Both the position numbers and the translations under genes were made by a program. A stretch of 6,719 nucleotides of DNA, from NCBI GenBank assembly GCA_051003795.1, contig JBPCKZ010000126.1:1-6719 (forward strand). The letters are read 5' to 3'. Positions 5,474 to 6,719 of this stretch are shown here, in pieces; the stretch's first letter is position 1; each line of letters starts with the position of its first letter. A model generated the notes under the pieces. The model searched no databases, was not told where the DNA came from, and was given only the letters and a program-made list of their open reading frames with translations. This stretch comes from JALYXS01 sp051003795 (GTDB taxonomy: Bacteria > Acidobacteriota > Terriglobia > Bryobacterales > Bryobacteraceae).

Positions 5474-6528
5474 CCCCCATGAGTGAGCGCACGCCGATTT
5501 CGGACCGGCCCTTGGCGCAGTTAACGACCGTTCGGTTCAAGGAATTCTGGCGCGAGCCGGAAGCCGTGTTCTGGTCTTTCGTTTTTCCGATTCTTCTCGC
5601 GGCGGGACTGGGCATCGCGTTTCGGAACCGCCCGGCGGACGTGCTGAAAATAGGCTTGGTGGACTCGCCACTCCCATTAAGCGATGCTTTTCACTCCGAA
5701 AAATCCCTCGCTGTCGAGCGGTTAGATGCGGTTTCGGGAGCCAAAGCCCTGCGCGCCGGAACGATTGTGTTACTCGCAACGGCAATGCCGGACGGCAGCG
5801 TGAAATATCGCTACGACGACACCAACCCCGAAGGCCGAAGCGCGCGGCTCGCGGTCGACCGGGTTGTGCAGCACGCGGCCGGCATAAAAAATGCCGTCCG
5901 CGCGTCGGACGAACTGGTGCATGAGCCCGGCTCGCGCTATATCGATTTCCTGATTCCCGGCCTTCTCGGTTTGAACCTGATGGGGAGCGGAATCTGGTCT
6001 CTCGGCTTTTCGATAGTCGATGCACGTCGCAAGAATCTGTTGAAGCGGCTGGTTGCATCGCCCATGTCGCGCGCCGAGTATCTATTGTCGTTCCTGCTTT
6101 CGCGGCTTTCGCTGCTGCTGATTGAAGTGGCCGCGCTGGTTGGTTTTGGCGCAATCGCGTTCGGCGTGCCGGTGCGCGGGGGACTCTGGGATCTGGCGGC
6201 CATTTGCATTCTTTCGTCGCTTTGCTTCAGCGCGCTGGGGCTACTGATCGCATCGCGCGCGAGAACCATCGAAGGCGCGTCGGGCCTGATGAACCTGGTG
6301 ATGCTGCCGATGTGGATCTTCTCCGGCGTGTTCTTTTCTTCGGAACGCTATCCGGGCATGCTGCAACCCGTGATTCGAGCGCTGCCGCTAACCGCGGTGA
6401 TCGAGGCGCTGCGGGCCAACATGCTGCAAGGCACTCCGTTGACGCATCTCTCATTCCAGTTTGCAATTATCACCGGTTGGCTTGTGGTCTGCTTCTTCAG
6501 CGCGCTGAAGATTTTCCGCTGGCGCTGA
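5470..6528 (+). CDS. ABC-2 type exporter permease
   Basis: This is the membrane subunit of the exporter, 352 residues from GTG 5470 (349 from ATG 5479). The topology is that of ABC-2 permeases: cytoplasmic N-terminus with an amphipathic stretch RFKEFWREPEAVFWS, a first membrane helix at about 33-51, a large extracytoplasmic loop at 52-157, and five further helices at about 159-181, 203-231, 240-262, 272-291 and 329-348. The segment LPLTAVIEALRANML (305-319) matches the conserved loop before the last helix, and KNLLKRLVASPMSRAEYLLS (188-207) the cytoplasmic coupling region. GTG overlaps the ATPase TGA by four bases (GTGA), so the genes are probably translationally coupled and form one operon. 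One permease gene implies a homodimer with an ATPase dimer. The loop has no recognisable domain, and the substrate is unknown. Confidence 0.93.
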   Translation: MTPMSERTPISDRPLAQLTTVRFKEFWREPEAVFWSFVFPILLAAGLGIAFRNRPADVLKIGLVDSPLPLSDAFHSEKSLAVERLDAVSGAKALRAGTIVLLATAMPDGSVKYRYDDTNPEGRSARLAVDRVVQHAAGIKNAVRASDELVHEPGSRYIDFLIPGLLGLNLMGSGIWSLGFSIVDARRKNLLKRLVASPMSRAEYLLSFLLSRLSLLLIEVAALVGFGAIAFGVPVRGGLWDLAAICILSSLCFSALGLLIASRARTIEGASGLMNLVMLPMWIFSGVFFSSERYPGMLQPVIRALPLTAVIEALRANMLQGTPLTHLSFQFAIITGWLVVCFFSALKIFRWR

Positions 6529-6557
6529 TCGAATATTTCGTTTAAGGGCAGGGAGAA

Positions 6558-6608
6558 ATGTTCTCCGCGCGGCGCACCTTTCCGTTATGCCGCTTCGGTT
6601 TCTCCTGA
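6558..6608 (+). other. Possible 16-codon leader ORF
   Basis: An ATG at 6558 is preceded by the purine-rich GGGCAGGGAGAA, the best ribosome binding site in this gap, and encodes MFSARRTFPLCRFGFS before TGA 6606-6608. It overlaps the start of the next gene in another frame, so it could couple translation to that gene. It may also be chance. Confidence 0.25.
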
Positions 6609-6719
6609 CTCTTTGCCTTGCTTCGGCCGTCCTATCCGCGCAGAAAAAGATCGATCCCCACAACACCTACCATCGCCTGCTTTGCGTGGTTCCCATGATC
6701 GGAGCCGGAACCAAGGCCG
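6587..6719 (+). CDS. Secreted protein, N-terminal part only
   Basis: The gene is cut off by the window end; 44 complete codons are visible. The product starts with a clear signal peptide: MPLR, hydrophobic core FLLTLCLASAVL, and likely cleavage after LSA before QKKIDP. The mature start then reads HNTYHRLLCVVPMIGAGTK. I recall similar starts in uncharacterised acidobacterial secreted proteins but cannot name a family. ATG 6587 was chosen because the signal peptide begins there; it lacks its own Shine-Dalgarno. It lies 58 bp after the permease in the same direction and may be the third gene of the operon. Confidence 0.7.
   Translation, partial: MPLRFLLTLCLASAVLSAQKKIDPHNTYHRLLCVVPMIGAGTKA

Overview
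The window looks like chromosomal DNA of a soil acidobacterium of the Solibacter/Bryobacter kind. The clearest taxonomic clue is the C-terminal domain of the first gene remnant, which I recognise as the family named after Solibacter (TIGR03437 type). Base composition is GC-rich, codon use is ordinary, and genes in the right half are tightly packed.

The window has two halves. The left half (about 1-3476) is a gene graveyard. It holds a short direct repeat (108-167), a secreted cohesin-like/TIGR03437 protein broken by at least four lesions (179-1127, +), a CheB-type methylesterase remnant (1108-1733, -) that overlaps it tail to tail, a DUF2726 remnant in three to four frames (1739-2071, +), a small zinc-ribbon gene with TGA at an expected cysteine (2300-2524, +), and a beta-class DNA methyltransferase remnant (2525-3476, +) containing a 321-bp internal tandem duplication. 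DUF2726, zinc-ribbon and methyltransferase genes lie in one direction and are typical cargo of phages, plasmids or integrative elements. I infer that 1739-3476 is the decayed remnant of such an element. I see no integrase or transposase.

A compact set of inverted repeats (3471-3534) separates this from the right half, where every gene is intact. A HEAT-repeat protein (3589-4527, -) diverges, with only 10 bp between start codons, from a two-gene ABC exporter operon: a DrrA-like ATPase (4538-5473, +) and an ABC-2 permease (5470-6528, +) whose start overlaps the ATPase stop. A secreted protein with a signal peptide begins at 6587 and runs off the window.

The exporter genes should act together: the ATPase dimer powers a dimer of the six-helix permease. 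The substrate cannot be read from the sequence. I found no intact new defence or mobile system. The most informative material is the layered decay history of the methyltransferase and the secreted protein. Several of the frameshifts are single-base gains in homopolymers, so sequencing error should be excluded for those sites.
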